From Sanguinoderma infundibulare (lineage: Eukaryota; Basidiomycota; Agaricomycetes; Polyporales; Polyporaceae), in assembly GCA_032821775.1 (NCBI GenBank), contig JAVLRN010000001.1, positions 1,922,001 to 1,986,000 of the forward strand: a stretch of DNA of 64,000 bases, given 5' to 3'. Below, piece after piece: positions 12,396 to 25,051 of the stretch. The notes beneath the pieces are model-generated. The model ran no database searches, was not told the origin of the DNA, and saw only the letters and a program-made list of their open reading frames with translations. A program made the translations under genes and the position numbers. Position 1 is the first letter of the stretch, and each line of letters begins with the position of its first letter.

Positions 12396-13360
12396 GTCTT
12401 CCGGAGATGCTCTGGGCTCCGGAGGTGTTGTACTTTTGGGGTTCTGCTCTCGATTGGAATTGGACGAGATCGTGATAGGAGCACCTTGAAACCAGTACAA
12501 GTGGGGGGTGGCGACATGTAGATGTCATCTTTTCGTTTCAAGTTTATTCTTTTGGCGCCTGACTTTTCTACGTCTGCATGCATTTGATATTCGTGCCTTA
12601 AGGCCCCGCCTGGCATGAAAGATTGAGCCCGACATATCTGAATAGCTTGACTAGTATTTCTATTCCAAGCAGCGGACGTCTTTGATGGGGCTTGTCTGCG
12701 AGGGACGCGACGAAGCACGACGATAGGACGCTGGATCTCCATGATCGGTTGTCAGGCGAGGCGCCATAGCACCATATCGATTGAGCTGCCCCACGATGCG
12801 GGGAAGTGCACAGCCGCCAAGTCGAACATCTCCGACTCGGAGAACGGTGGTCTGCCTATCCAGGAGGTCACAGTGATTTCGATTATGCAGAAGATCTCTT
12901 TCACGTCGTTGTCAGAATGGACGTCGAGATGGCGTACGTTTCCGACTTATCTTGTGTATCGAGAGTCCGTCCGAATGCCTGTGGCAGCGGCCAGATAGGG
13001 TGGGCATCTGTGGCGAGCCGCGAGCTGCGGGTGATGTACCCCGCATCGGCTAAGTGGGCTAACATGTGCGAGTTGCGCGTACGCCCAAAGCTGTCAGGAT
13101 AGCCGCCCGGGTGCTCTATTGAAGCGTGTGAAAGCAAGAGACGCGGGTAACTCTGCTCCTCCTCTTGTGGCTCTCCTTGGACTCGTGACCCTTGGACCGT
13201 GCCCCACATGTACACTGCGCACTGGGCAAACCGGGGATGACTGCTGCCAAGTCCTCGACGATATTTTCTGTGTTGCAGCCTTCCTGGAGGATCATTGTCG
13301 AAGCGGCCGCTGAAACCTCTTCTCGAGCAGCCGTATCGGGCTCAAGTTTTCTCCCTTGTA

Positions 13361-13412
13361 CTTATCGCATCCCAAGGCCAGATACCGAGAAACCACTGGG
13401 AGCGCTTTATCT
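13361..13412 (-). promoter_or_regulatory. Two GATA-factor motifs upstream of the permease
   Basis: CTTATC at 13361-13366 and TTATCT at 13407-13412 read as GATAAG and AGATAA on the minus strand, matching the HGATAR consensus bound by AreA/Gln3-type nitrogen regulators. They lie 200-250 bases upstream of the permease start. The assignment is by motif and context only. Confidence 0.35.
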
Positions 13413-13481
13413 GCCAATAGGTGGAAGCGCTAGCCACGCGCTCATCAGATGCATGAAGGGATGCCCGGCCCCGGATGGTCC

Positions 13482-13490
13482 TATTTAAAT
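13482..13490 (+). promoter_or_regulatory. TATA-like element of the permease gene
   Basis: TATTTAAAT sits about 122 bases before the permease ATG at 13612. It is the only A/T-rich core-promoter-like element in the GC-rich proximal region, which suits a TATA box with a leader of roughly 90 bases. Confidence 0.45.
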
Positions 13491-13611
13491 CGAGGCAGCG
13501 GGCAGTGACCGCTGGAGAGAGTATTCATCTCCTCCTGCCGTCGCACCAGGCCCTCCACCCTCGGCTCCAGCGTCATCCCCCTTCGTCTATCGTTCATCGC
13601 CAGCTACCACC

Positions 13612-15926
13612 ATGGGCGTCGAAGAAAAGGACCTCGCCGCCCACATCAGCGATGCCATCGTGGAGAAGCGCTTGGACTCCGACACCGAGTCCCAGGCAGG
13701 TGTAGGACTCCATCCGGGAGGGACTCTCAAGCGTCAGCTCAAGAACAGGCACGTCGCTATGATCAGGTGCGTTGTCTTATCGTCCCTCCGAGCGGTTTGG
13801 AGGAGCATCGCACGCTGATTGCGGACCTACGCAACTTGATAGTATTGGTGGTGCGTACGACTGTGATCTCATGCAGCCAAATTTGTGCCAAATCGACGCG
13901 ATGCTGCAGGTGTCATCGGTACCGGTTTGTTCTTGGGCACCGCAACCTCTTTGCAAGAAGGCGGGCCCATCGGCCTCTTGCTCGGGTACATGACCGTCGG
14001 CACGGTCTGTTACAGCGTCATGGTGAGCTTCCGGACCCTCGCGTGCTTGACCGATCGCCGTTTCACCACCTACTTGGCAGATTTCCCTGGGAGAGATGAT
14101 TGCCTACCTTCCTCTACCCGGTGGTCACATCAAACTGGCTGAGCGTTTCGTCGATCCTGCACTGTCCTTCACGATGGTGAGTGTTGCTTCAGATCGCTTA
14201 TGACTGTCACGCTGATCCAAGACGTCCAAATCTGTAGGGATGGAACTACTGTACGTCGGCACTCAAGCCTTGATCCCAAAATAACACAGCTAATCCACCT
14301 CAGGGTACAACTGGACATTCATCTTGCCTGCGGAGCTCAGTGCATCCGCCGTCCTCATCAACTTTTGGACAAAGTCCGTCAACAATGCCGTCTGGATTAC
14401 GATGTGCTTAGTCGTCGTCGTCACCATTAACATGTTCGGCGCCGGCGTGTACGGAGAATGCGAGTTCATCTTCGCGTAAGTTTCCGATTCGAACGTAGTG
14501 GTTGGCAGATTCAGAGATTCAGTGACGGCATGTCCCACAGCTCGATCAAGGTCATCACTATTACTGCGCTCATCATCCTCGGCATCGTTCTGGACCTCGG
14601 CGGCGGTCCCAACCATGACCGTATCGGTTTTCGTTACTGGATAAACCCGGGCCCATTCAACCAGTACGACCATATCGGCGGCTCGAAGGGCCGATTCCTC
14701 AGTTGGGTTGCTGTTTTGACCCAGTCCGCATTCTCATTCATTGGTACCGAGATTGTTGCTGTACGCTGTTCTGGTTATCATCGAAGACATTACGCTCATT
14801 GATATCTCTTGACAGATCGCAGCTGGCGAAGCGAAGAACCCTCGCCGCAACCTGCCGAAGGCCATCCGTCGGGTGTACATTCGTATCCTGCTCTTCTACA
14901 TCGGCGGCGTTACTATCATCGGTCTTCTCGTCCCTTACACCAACCCCGACCTCGCTCTCACTACGTCTAACGCCGCAAAATCCCCCTTCGTCATTGCTAT
15001 CAAGACCGCCGGTATCGGCGGTCTCCCATCCGTCATCAACGCCGCGCTCTTGACTTCAGCTTGGTCCGCTGCCTCCAGTGACCTGTACACCTCGTCCCGA
15101 GCGCTTTGTGTGTGATCCCCTGTTGAGTCCCCGCTATGGAATGTCCTACTGACAACATATGGTGACAGACGGTCTTGCTCTAGCTGGCAATGCTCCCAAG
15201 GTCTTCACGAAGGTGACCCGCAACGGTCTCCCTTACTTGTCGATCATCTTCTGTGCCCTCTTTTCCTCTCTTGCATACATGGGAATCTCGAATGGCTCCG
15301 GCAGGGTATTCACCTGGTTTGTCAACAGTAAGTGGATTTTTATGCATGTATACATCGATTCTTCCTACTGTCGCGCTAATGCACTGGCTGGCCTAGTGAC
15401 GTCCATTGCCGGGCTGCTGACCTGGTTCGGTATCTCCGTCACCTACCTTCGCTTCTACCAGGGTTTCAAGGCACAGGGCTTCGACCGTGCCACGCTCCCT
15501 TATGCCCATTTCCTTCAGCCGTACGCTGCGTGGTACGGCATGGTCATGTGTGTGCTCATCTGTTTCGTAAGTCTCCCGAGGTTCGACTTGCGATAACACA
15601 CATCCTGACAACCTGTTCGTGCAAAAGTTCTCTGGCTGGGCCGTGTTCCTTAAGGGCCACTGGGAGACGGACACGTTCGTCACAAACTACATACCGTTCG
15701 CGCTCTTCCCCGTCCTGTACGTCGGGGCAAAGCTGTGGTTCCGCGTGCCAGTGGTCAAGCCCGAGGACATGGACTTCATCACCGGGCTGAAGGAGATCGA
15801 GGCAGATTCATACGACGAACCCCCTCCGACGAATTGGTTCGAGCGTTTCTGGGCTTGGCTGGTGAGTGTTTCGCCCGCTTTGTGACCTCAATCGCGCCCT
15901 GATCAGGGCTTGTTTTGCAGATGTAA
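13612..15926 (+). CDS. Fungal amino-acid permease (APC superfamily, YAT type)
   Basis: Twelve exons: 13612-13766, 13843-13850, 13910-14022, 14081-14176, 14238-14250, 14304-14475, 14541-14760, 14816-15107, 15169-15327, 15397-15566, 15628-15861 and 15921-15926; all phases agree, giving 545 residues. After a polar 45-residue tail it shows the family signature around TM1 (ISIGGVIGTGLFLGTA), the TM3-loop motif PLPGGHIKLAERFVDPA, and SRALYGLALAGNAPKVFTK before TM8, with about 12 hydrophobic helices overall. Predicted proton-coupled uptake of amino acids at the plasma membrane. Exons 2 (8 nt), 5 (13 nt) and 12 (6 nt, Met plus stop) are micro-exons, but the conserved signature is only complete with exon 2 included. 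The substrate cannot be told from sequence. Confidence 0.92.
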
Positions 15927-17892
15927 AACCTCGCGCGACGACTGATATCCCATACGTCGCTGTAATGCCTAGCACGTGTTGTAATTTTCTCTGCACATAC
16001 GTACCCTGCGCTAGTGCCGCCAGCATTAATGTATTATAGACTTTATCCGACTGTGTGTACACTACTATTGACTAGGAGAGCGACTCTCTCCCTTCATCGA
16101 TTCAACTGGGAACAGTTTGGTCTTGAGCAGTCCCGGCAGTGCTTTGGCTTGCATGCCCACGTTTCCCATACGGCAGCCATGCATATGTGGTCGACCGATC
16201 AGACGAAATCAAGCCGTAGGTAGTTTGAGCGGCGCGGAGCAGACCATAGTTGACTCGCCTCGCGTGCTCCGCTTTCCTTTACATATGGACCCATAACTAC
16301 CCAAGTTCGTATGTCACGGCGATCTACATATACCGGAACCGGGATGGCTTCGTCGTCCGCGAGCGTGCCAGTGACAAAACAAACAAGCTGCGGACGTCGT
16401 CCTCAGCCGCCGTGAAAGCGTTTGTCTCCATGTGTTTGCCGCTACTTCCGCTTCGGCGTCGGACACAATTTACTGGAGTGTGTGATGGGACCGGTCTCAA
16501 CCGTGGCGCTGTAGCGCGCCTCGCCGCCATGCAATCTCCGTGTCGACGTGTGTCGGCGTGTCGTATGTAGATCGGTACTTACGCGACGTCCTCCATTATG
16601 GATATTGCTGCCGGAATCATCAGGTCGTCAATGCTATATAACTTCCTGTTAATTGGCATGAGACCGACCCGGATATTTAAGTGCTGCCATTATGGCTAGG
16701 CCCAGGGTAGTTCGCACCCATCTGTGGAGCCCGAACGTCAAGGAGATTGGTGTCATCGGGATGTAATGGCGCGTTCCGCGCTCAGTCGTTGTTTTCTGGG
16801 GCAGTGTGACCGTGAATGACGTTTCGTCGTCATTTCGATAATGCTTACGGCACTGGGACGCCATCCCGCCTCAGGTGGTTTGGCGGTGTTTGGCGGGTTT
16901 TGGCTGTCGGGAAGTTCTGATGCTCGAAGATGTTTCGATAGCGGAGTGGCGGAGTCATCGCGTCGCTGTCCTCGTCGTCCTCCTATGGGAGCTCGGGGAA
17001 AAGATGCATAGGCTTGATCCTGACACCTCTGGACGCAGTGACTACGGATGGCATTTAGACTGATTATCATGATGAGCTCACCAAGCTGGAGAGCGAGGGA
17101 AGGGAGAGATTATTACTTACGATGCGCTCACGTGTCGAGAATTTTTTGCGGGCTTGTGGCGGAGAGAGCGCAGCGGCGTGCGAGTCCGAAGCGAAACGCT
17201 TAGGCCAGAGGAGTCGGGCGCGTGTTCGGGGACGTAGGTGCCTGACGTCGGCTATGAGCTTTTTGGACGATTTCGCGCGTTCCGCCGGGGGCTCGCAGGA
17301 GCATGGGGAATGGTTAGAGACTCCAAGCTGAGGGACAGGAACGGCGGATTCGGGGAGGGGCGAGCCCGGTGGAGACAGAAAGGTTTCGTCAAGTTCTCTG
17401 CTCGATTGGGTGTGTCTGGTTCCGGCTTCCATCCCAAATCGTTGCGTTACATCCTGACATGCGATGGCGACTCGGTTTGCTGATGAATGGAGAAGTTGGG
17501 TGCAGCCTGTGATAGCCAATTCATTGGGGGGAGGGCGGGTAAACGGTGTACATACAATTGCCAGCGACAATAATACAATATGGGTGGAGAATAGTAGGCC
17601 CGAATTGGGGCGAGAGGAAGGAGGGCCTAAGGAGGACTTGAGACTTTTAATTATAGAGGATAAAGAGGCTGTACCTGAGTGATACAAATCATGGGTGAAC
17701 GCGTGGAGTGATGGATGATCTCGACGGGGGGTGTTGCTGGGCATGGGAGCCTCATGGGGTCGAGGGCGACTACTGTTAGCGACGCATCTCTGGGTTAGAG
17801 ATTGAGCTGCGTCCTGCCTTCGTCCCCTCATTCTGTCCGTCGCTCTGGACGTCCATCAGGACACTCTGTCAAGGCTAGCCCCTCAGCGCGGC
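15927..17892. other. Gene-poor intergenic region
   Basis: Almost 2 kb lies between the permease and the RhoGEF gene. The longest open frame (17067-17831, minus, 254 codons) has no motif or convincing composition and is treated as unsupported. A short G/T-rich stretch near 16875-16905 contains imperfect copies of TTTGGCGG. I see no RNA gene. The region just upstream of 17893 should contain the RhoGEF promoter. Confidence 0.4.
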
Positions 17893-20800
17893 ATGGCAGA
17901 CCCAGCGTTAGAAGATGATCTCTACTCCTCGTACACTGCTCGACCGCAGGTGGCCGAGGTCGACGACGGCGACGTAGACAGCCCGGTGCTGGGACTCTGG
18001 GCAGACGTCGGAGAGAAACGCGTTCGGGGGAGCAAATCCGGTGAGTGCTCGATGTTGGACGTTGCGGTGACAGGCCAAAAAGGGCCGGGGCAATATGCGC
18101 CCAAGAGAAGCGGTTACCGCAGACTGAAGACTAAGACTGTCTCAGCGCGGAGACAGCCAGTCGTCCCCGTCCCCTCCGACGGCCGTCGTCCATTCCTTCC
18201 TCCCGTCCTCGTCGCTCCCGGCACCCTCTCCTCGCGACTGCCATCCCGGCGCCGCGTCCACACCGTCTCTTGGCCGCCATTCGCCTCCGTCTGTCCTTAC
18301 AGCAGCTGATACAGTTGCCTCCTCCCAGATTTAGGCTACTATCCCTTCTCGGCCCTCTCCCCTCCCACCCCCCTCTCGCCCGGAAGCGCAGCTATGCTTG
18401 CAAGACCGGCCGCACCGACTCCATCCAAGGTTGCCCACGAAGACTGGAATTCGGACTACGACCCACATTCGCCCGGCACCATGTCCCCCATAAATACTTA
18501 CGTCGGTGCCTCCTCCCCCTCCATGTTGTCCCCCCCGCCCGTCGCCAATTCTCAGTCTCTTTCCGCCCTCGGCTACACCGCGTTCAACACCGTCAGCGAC
18601 GAGGACGGCGCTCTTTCGGATTCGGGCTTCTCCCACTCCTCCCAGCGCTCAACCTCAGTCACCGCTCTCCCCGACCCGTCCCAATTCCCCGATCCGTATC
18701 CCTATCGCAGGCCGTCGCGGTGGCAAATAGGCACCTCGACCCCTGCCCTCTCCTCAGCCGACTCTTCGTCCGCATCGACGCGCTCGTCGGCATATACTGG
18801 ATCGGCCAAGTCAGGTGACTACGGCCACGTCCATGTGGCATTGGGAGAAGATGATTCTGGGAGAGGTGTCGGGGTTGGAATCACAACGGACGACGTCGTC
18901 CAACTTCTCTCAAAGGACGCAGGGGTCCCGCACGCGACGGCAGGTAGGACTCCCGTTGATCAAACACGTTGGTCGGACTGGTACCAGAACGGCATCCGCT
19001 CCCGTTCGTCCTCACTCGCTTACAGCAGCAAGCCCGAGTCCATGCACGAAAAGGGCGTCCCACTCCAGCTCCGAAGCTCCCCCAGCTTTGACCGAGCGTG
19101 GCAACAGCCCGACGAACGCGACGAAGCAGGCCTTGGCAGTGATGAGGATACAGACGAGGATCCTTCGTTTGAGGATGAGGAAGAAGATGAAGAGGACGCT
19201 CTCGAAGAGCCTACCAGTGCTGCGGTCATGGCGGAGGAAGGGCGCGGCGTCATTGTTAGAGGAGATGATACTCCCATAGTGCGGGTGCAAGCCGCTCCAG
19301 GTGCGCCTTGATCTGTCTGTGCCTGACCTTTGCATTGACAATGCTGCGCTGATCAGGGACGACACATCTGCTCATTGGCTCCTCTTCGACTCCGAACGCC
19401 GTGCCCTCTTTCCTTGCGTCAACTCTGCCTCTGATCTCTACTTCTCTGCTCGCGCTTGACATCTCGGTCAACTTCCTCAGTGCGCTTCCGCCCACCCTTG
19501 CTCAATGCATCAACCTCGAGGAGCTCAACATTGCTTCCAACCCGCTCCGTGCTCTGCCCACTTTCCTATCGACACTCATAAACTTGCGAGTTCTCATCGT
19601 CGACTCCACCGGCCTCAGTACGCTTCCCGCCAACCTCGCCGCGCTCGAAAAGCTTCACACACTGAGCATCCGGCGCAATAAGATGCATTCCTTGCCTAGC
19701 TGGCTGTGCGTGTTGCCTGCGTTGGAGACGCTTCTTGTCGATGGGAATCCTTTCCAGGGTCCTTGGAAAGCTCTCATGGAGCCGTTGCTTTCCCGCGGGC
19801 CGTTGTCGCCTACTTACCAGCCCTCTACCCCGATGTTCCCCTTGCCATCCGCAAGCATCAGGAGCACCCCTACTTCCACGACTGTGGATGGGGAAGATGC
19901 GCAGGATTCCGTTCTCTCCGCCGACCGTCACGCTCAAGAAGACGAAGACGTCACCGTTACGTCTCCTCGTGCGCCCAACCTTGCTCGGTCTATTACCGCC
20001 CCGACGCCTCAAACAAGCACCCAGCTTGCTTCTCCCGGTCTTTCTCGTACAAGAACGACCCCCAATCGCGCTTATTTCGATAAAAACCGCACCAGCACCA
20101 CCGGGCCGAAGTCGATGTTTAGCGAAGCCGGCCCCTCAACCGCGCCTTCCAGAGTCACGCCCGACTCTGACAGGGAAGTTCGGAGGATGAAGAGTGCGGG
20201 AGAATTGCGTAGGAATTACGGTGGCTCCCTTCGTGCAGCTTCAGCATCAGTTTCATCATCCCCCCAGCGCCCCGCGCTAACGGAGTACGTTACTTCAGCG
20301 TCGAGCTCCAATCTGCTCAACATGGGTGCTTCCGCTGCGGACAGCCAAAACGGCGTCCCTCGGAGGTTCGCGAGTCTTGGCGTGGCTTCAGGTGCTATGT
20401 CCCCTACCTCCAGCAACCGTTCTCGGCGGACAGTTGACAGCAGCATCTGGGACAGTCCCACCGAGGAGGAGACTGGAGTAGAGCCAGTTCCGCCGCTTCC
20501 GATGAACAAGCTCATTTTCCCACAGGAGGGTCCCGTTCCGATGGACCAAGCTCTACCTCCACGACCGCGTTCGAGCGATAAGGAAAAGAGCAGTCGCTGG
20601 GGCTTCCTGAAGAAAATGTCCATGGGCAAGATGCGTTCAGATCCGCCAAGCCTATCTCGGATCTCAATGCACGGTTCGCAGGTTCGACAGGGCCCGCCTT
20701 TCCCATCTCAACATCCTCAACTCCGGAAGCTCTCTAACGCTCCTTCCATCGACGTACGCATATCTACCACTGGGATTATTCTCCAGGAGGAACAGCCAGA

Positions 20801-23146
20801 GGTACCGCCACCCAGTCTTTTGCGTAAGGCTTCAGCCGACCTCCTCAAGATCTCTCCTCTTGATCAGCTTAAGAAGACCTCCAACGAAGCCGCGAAGCTT
20901 GCGCCTATCAACGTCAACACCAACAATCTCCTTGCACCTAGCAACGCTAACTCCAACAACCTCCTTGCACCACAACCCGGCCCAGGCTCTCGCGCAAACA
21001 AACGCAGGAGCTTCCTCCCTATTGACATGACCCCCATCCCCATCCCCAACGCTTCCCAGTTCGTTCCAGGCGTCACCGCGACGGATGGTACAGAAGACCT
21101 TGTCGAGGAACCCGTTGCGCCGAGTCCAGTGCAGGTCGAGTCCTGCGATGACGACGAGATCCAGCGTCGTGAAGAGGAGCGTGCGAGGGAAGCGCGCATT
21201 CGTGCTTTGCGATCCGTCATGTCTTATCTGCGTGACATGCATGACCTCAGTCAAACCCAGGCGCAGACTATGTCTTTGTACGGGGGGCTCCCACCAGCCG
21301 AGGTTCCTCAAACTCGGTCGCGGCGACCAACGATGGTCGATAACGGCCGTATGCCGTCAGAGATGTCAGTGTCGTCCGTCTCTTCCAGCTCACCTTCCTC
21401 GCGACCAGAGTCTGTGAACTTGCGGTCGACCGAAGGGCGCAGCCGCGGGAATACGACGCAGACGAACAGTGTAGCGACCACGGACAGCTCAGGGTCTGGG
21501 GGAGGCGAGGAGCGCAAGTACAAGGATGACAAGGCAAAGCGCGCCAGGGTGATCCGCGAGATCGTCGAGTGCGTATCCTTTATATGTTGCGCCCGAACAC
21601 CACCTTAGCATGCTAACACACAGGACGGAGCGCACGTACGTCAAAGGTCTCCAAGAACTTGTGGACATATACGTCACGCCTGCCTCCGCTACCGTCAACG
21701 TTCTCAGTGGCGTTGGGCAGAGCAAGGACACGGTCGTGCCAGCGCAGGAGCGTAAGATTGTGTTCAGCGGCCTTGAGGCGCTGTTCTACTTCCACAGGGA
21801 GAGCTTCCTGCCTGCACTTGAGCGTGCTTGTTCCTCTCTTCTCAGCACGCAAGGCGAGGTGGATGGCCAGACGACGTTGGATGTGGCGCGGGATGTGGCG
21901 AACACATTCGTTTCGCACGCTGCTTTCATGAAGATGTATTCGACCTACATCAAGTAAGTGTGGCGTTCACTGCTGAGACGACAGTTCTGACTCGCGGATG
22001 CAGTAACTTCGACAACTCCGTGCAGCGCATCAAGATGTGGGTGTCTGACAGGCCGACGACACCATCCGCTGGTTCTGCTTTATCGCCTTCTTCAAGCAGC
22101 GCACATCTGGCAGGTCTAGGCTTGACGATGACAGCCGGTCTTGGCAATGCCAGTCTTGCGGATGGCGGACGGGATACGAACAACGTTCACATCAGTTCGA
22201 GCCAGCGGAAGCGGATTAAGGCGTACCTGAAGCGATGCCGGATGAACCCAAGACATTCGCAACTGAACCTGGAAGGCTACCTTCTTCTTCCCGTCCAGCG
22301 TATCCCTCGGTATAGGCTTCTTGTAGGTGCCACCGTTGCCTTAGTGCCTGTCACGTCCGCTCACATGAAACAACAGCTTGAGGAACTCGTTCGGAGTAGC
22401 CCCCCGGTGTACGAGTACATGGAAGATCCGATCGACCGCGCGTTGGTAGAGATCTCCTCGCTCGCTACCAACATGAATGAGGGCAAGCGAGAGTCCGAGT
22501 CCCGTCGTCGGCTTGTTCAGTGGCAGGCGAGGATACGTGGCAAGTTTCCCAGCCCGCTCGTGCAGCCGCACCGGTGCGTCTGAATCCGAACTTTTCCATA
22601 GTGACACTACTTACGCGGCATATACATTGTACAGACGTCTCATCATGGACGGCGCGTTGCAGCTTACGCGTGTGGTCAGGAAGGCGACGGTGGCGTTCGA
22701 GGTCATCAATGCGCAGGGGGACAGTGCCTCTGTCGAGGTTGAGTGCCTATCGCCCGAGTTGACACCGAGGGCTCTGGTCGGCATCTTGTGCAATGATCTG
22801 CTGGTGCTCTGCAGGGACCCTTCTGAAGGGCAGGACCCGACGTCGAGTGTTGATCTCTGGGCTGTGCTCCGGATGCAGACGCTTCCGCAACCAGCAAGTA
22901 TTGTGCACGGTAATAGTGAGTGCACGGCGTGTCGTACCCGGTGATTGGAGACGTTGCTGACCCGGCGGATGGCCTGCAGCTCTTCGGTTGGTTGACAACA
23001 AGGCGATTCTATACTTCGACGCTCCGTCCACCTCTGATGCGTTGACATGGTTCCGAGGTACGCCTCATCATCCGGCATGCGTTTGAATGTCGGTCTCATG
23101 TCTCCCCACAGCCATAAATCTCCACATACCTGCGTCCAAATCTTAA
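17893..23146 (+). CDS. Large RhoGEF with LRR, DH and PH-like domains
   Basis: Nine exons: 17893-18040, 18329-19300, 19357-21568, 21624-21953, 22004-22322, 22377-22573, 22635-22909, 22980-23057 and 23112-23146; all phases agree, giving about 1521 residues. Order: a Ser/Pro-rich, acidic N-terminus (1-373); leucine-rich repeats (about 374-500: LEELNIASNPLRALP, LHTLSIRRNKMHSLP); a long disordered linker; a DH domain from about 1111, beginning TERTYVKGLQELV and including the CR3-type helix LNLEGYLLLPVQRIPRYRLL; then a PH-like module to the end. DH-PH proteins catalyse GDP/GTP exchange on Rho/Cdc42 GTPases, so a role in polarity or hyphal morphogenesis is likely. The intron 22323-22376 is in frame and stop-free. 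Splicing it restores the conserved run into LEELVRSSPP. Confidence 0.88.
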
Positions 23147-23728
23147 TTTCGACCTTCATCTTCATATCTAGCTATCTGACCCTCGCAACTAACCAACCGA
23201 TCCTGTTTTATTACTCCCCATACCATCTGCCTCCACCTTCATGCCCCTGCCTCACCAGCACTGCCATGTGCACGCTCCTTCGATACTGTACCTCTCGCCC
23301 ACTCACTGCAGACCTGTTTTCGTCCTGTCAGCTGTTCGCTCCTTACTACCTACCTTTATCCTCCTCTCTGCACGTTCTGGGTTACCACTGCATTTTTATT
23401 TTAGACTGGTTTGTAGTTAACTGCCGGCTCTGTCGATAATGCATAGGTTATACCTCATGCCACCAAACGTCGCTGTCTGATCCAGTAAGTTGGCTTGAAG
23501 CATCGCGCTGAAGAGGGTGAGTGGACGGACGCCTAGATGACGGACGTGGGGCACGTGGAGATTAAAATTATCAGATAAGCAAAGGCATGACGCATCTGGT
23601 CGGCACGTTCATCGCAGTTCCCGACCTCTATACCGGCCGTGCCAGTCCCTTGACTCGTTCCTTAAGCCTTCATCTCTTCCTGGACCTCCGCGCCCCCGCT
23701 TGCCTTCGTCTCCTGATAGACAGCGAGT
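23147..23728. other. Intergenic region
   Basis: This 582-base gap separates the RhoGEF 3' end and the carrier start. The first 300 bases are pyrimidine-rich and look like 3' UTR. I see no gene. Confidence 0.4.
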
Positions 23729-24918
23729 ATGGAGCCATTCCAGGCTAAGCTCGTTGCTGCCGCAACTGGGTCCATGGTCACCGCCCTGACCAGTAAGTCA
23801 CTCGTCCACCGTAAAGCTTTGGGAAGGCCTACTAATTCCCTCGTCCGTATAGTGACCCCATTTGACGTTGTCAAAACGCGTCTGCAGACGCAGCCTCCGC
23901 GACCGCCGCGGCCTCTCTTCCCGAATCCCCCACCAAATACATGTTGCCAGGCGACACCAGCGTCGTGCGTCAGGAACATGTCGTCGCTTGCGAGTGCGGT
24001 GGAAGGCGAGGTTGTGTGCATATGGGATCACGGTGTCTACAGAAGGGAACGGGTGAACGGTTTCTATGATGCTGTCAAGCACGTATGGCGAGCTGAGGGC
24101 ATCGCGGGTCTCTGGAAGGGTGCTGGCACCTCACTGTGAGTGCAGAATCCGTTTGTATGAACTCACCGCTTCTGACCATGCGTTTGCCGTTGTCAGACTA
24201 ATAGGCGTGCCTGCCTCGACGTGCTACATGTTAACCTACGACCACCTGCTGAACGTCACGCTCCCTCCATTATTGCCCTCTTCAGTCGTGCCCCTCTCCG
24301 CCGGTATCCTCGCACGAACGGCCATCACGTCCCTATTGTCCCCGCTCGAACTCGTCCGGACAAACCTCCAATCGACACCGCCATCGCCCGACAATCCACA
24401 CACCCTCCGCTCGGTTCTCACATCTATTCGTGGCCTAGCCCAATCCCAAGGGTGGCATTACCTTTGGCGTGGCCTCGGTCCCACACTCTGGCGCGACGTG
24501 CCATTCAGTGGCCTCTACTGGGCTGGTTACGAGTTATGCAAGCGCAGGCTAGGTAGGCTCGGATATGAGGGCTCAAGTGTCGCGTTTGTCAGCGGAGCGG
24601 TTAGCGGGACGGCCGCGGCGCTCTTGACATCCCCCTTCGACGTGCTCAAGACACGAAGACAGGCCCTGTTGATGTCAGTGACCACTCGGACAACGTCAAC
24701 ATTTGCCTTGACTTCTGAGATCCTTCGCACGGAGGGAGCCGCGGCGCTTTACGCTGGCATTGTGCCGCGCATATCGAAAATCGCACCAGCGTGTGGTATC
24801 ATGATTGCTTGTTTTGAGGTACGTGTCCAGCTGTTCACGTACGGTTTCGTTGTTCACACGTACTTGCCAGGGCGTTGGACGATTGCTGTCCAAGGAGCAT
24901 AGACACAGGGATTCGTGA
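23729..24918 (+). CDS. MTM1: Mitochondrial carrier, Mtm1/SLC25A39-40 type
   Basis: Four exons: 23729-23792, 23853-24135, 24197-24818 and 24871-24918, giving 338 residues. Three carrier repeats are marked by the signatures PFDVVKTRLQ, PLELVRTNLQ and PFDVLKTRRQ. The stretch LWRGLGPTLWRDVPFSGLYW in repeat 2 and the Cys-containing matrix loop after repeat 1 helix 1 (CC...SCVRN) are characteristic of the Mtm1/SLC25A39/SLC25A40 subgroup. These inner-membrane carriers are linked to mitochondrial glutathione import and, in yeast, to manganese supply of Sod2. The length suits the family. The first exon holds only 21 residues. The gene converges on the PX/SNARE gene, with 133 bases between stop codons. 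Confidence 0.87.
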
Positions 24919-25051
24919 TAGATCCGTACGATACCTCTAATATGCACATTATCCTTATACATGCATATCTACCCTAGGAAAGCATATAGCGAGTGTAGTG
25001 GGAAGCCATTAGCCATTATAATCCAAGAAACTACGAGACACGACCGTAATA

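Larger units (their letters stand above)
12396..13611. other. Intergenic region with permease promoter
   Basis: This 1.2 kb lies between the 3' end of the kinase-like gene and the amino-acid permease. The proximal 250 bases hold a TATA-like element and two GATA-type motifs (listed separately). The remainder carries short open frames on both strands with no recognisable product. Confidence 0.45.

Noticed and set aside
17067..17831. 254-codon minus-strand open frame in the 2 kb gap
   Set aside because: Biased, motif-free composition in GC-rich sequence, no convincing start context, and it abuts the RhoGEF start by 62 bases. More likely chance or antisense leader sequence.
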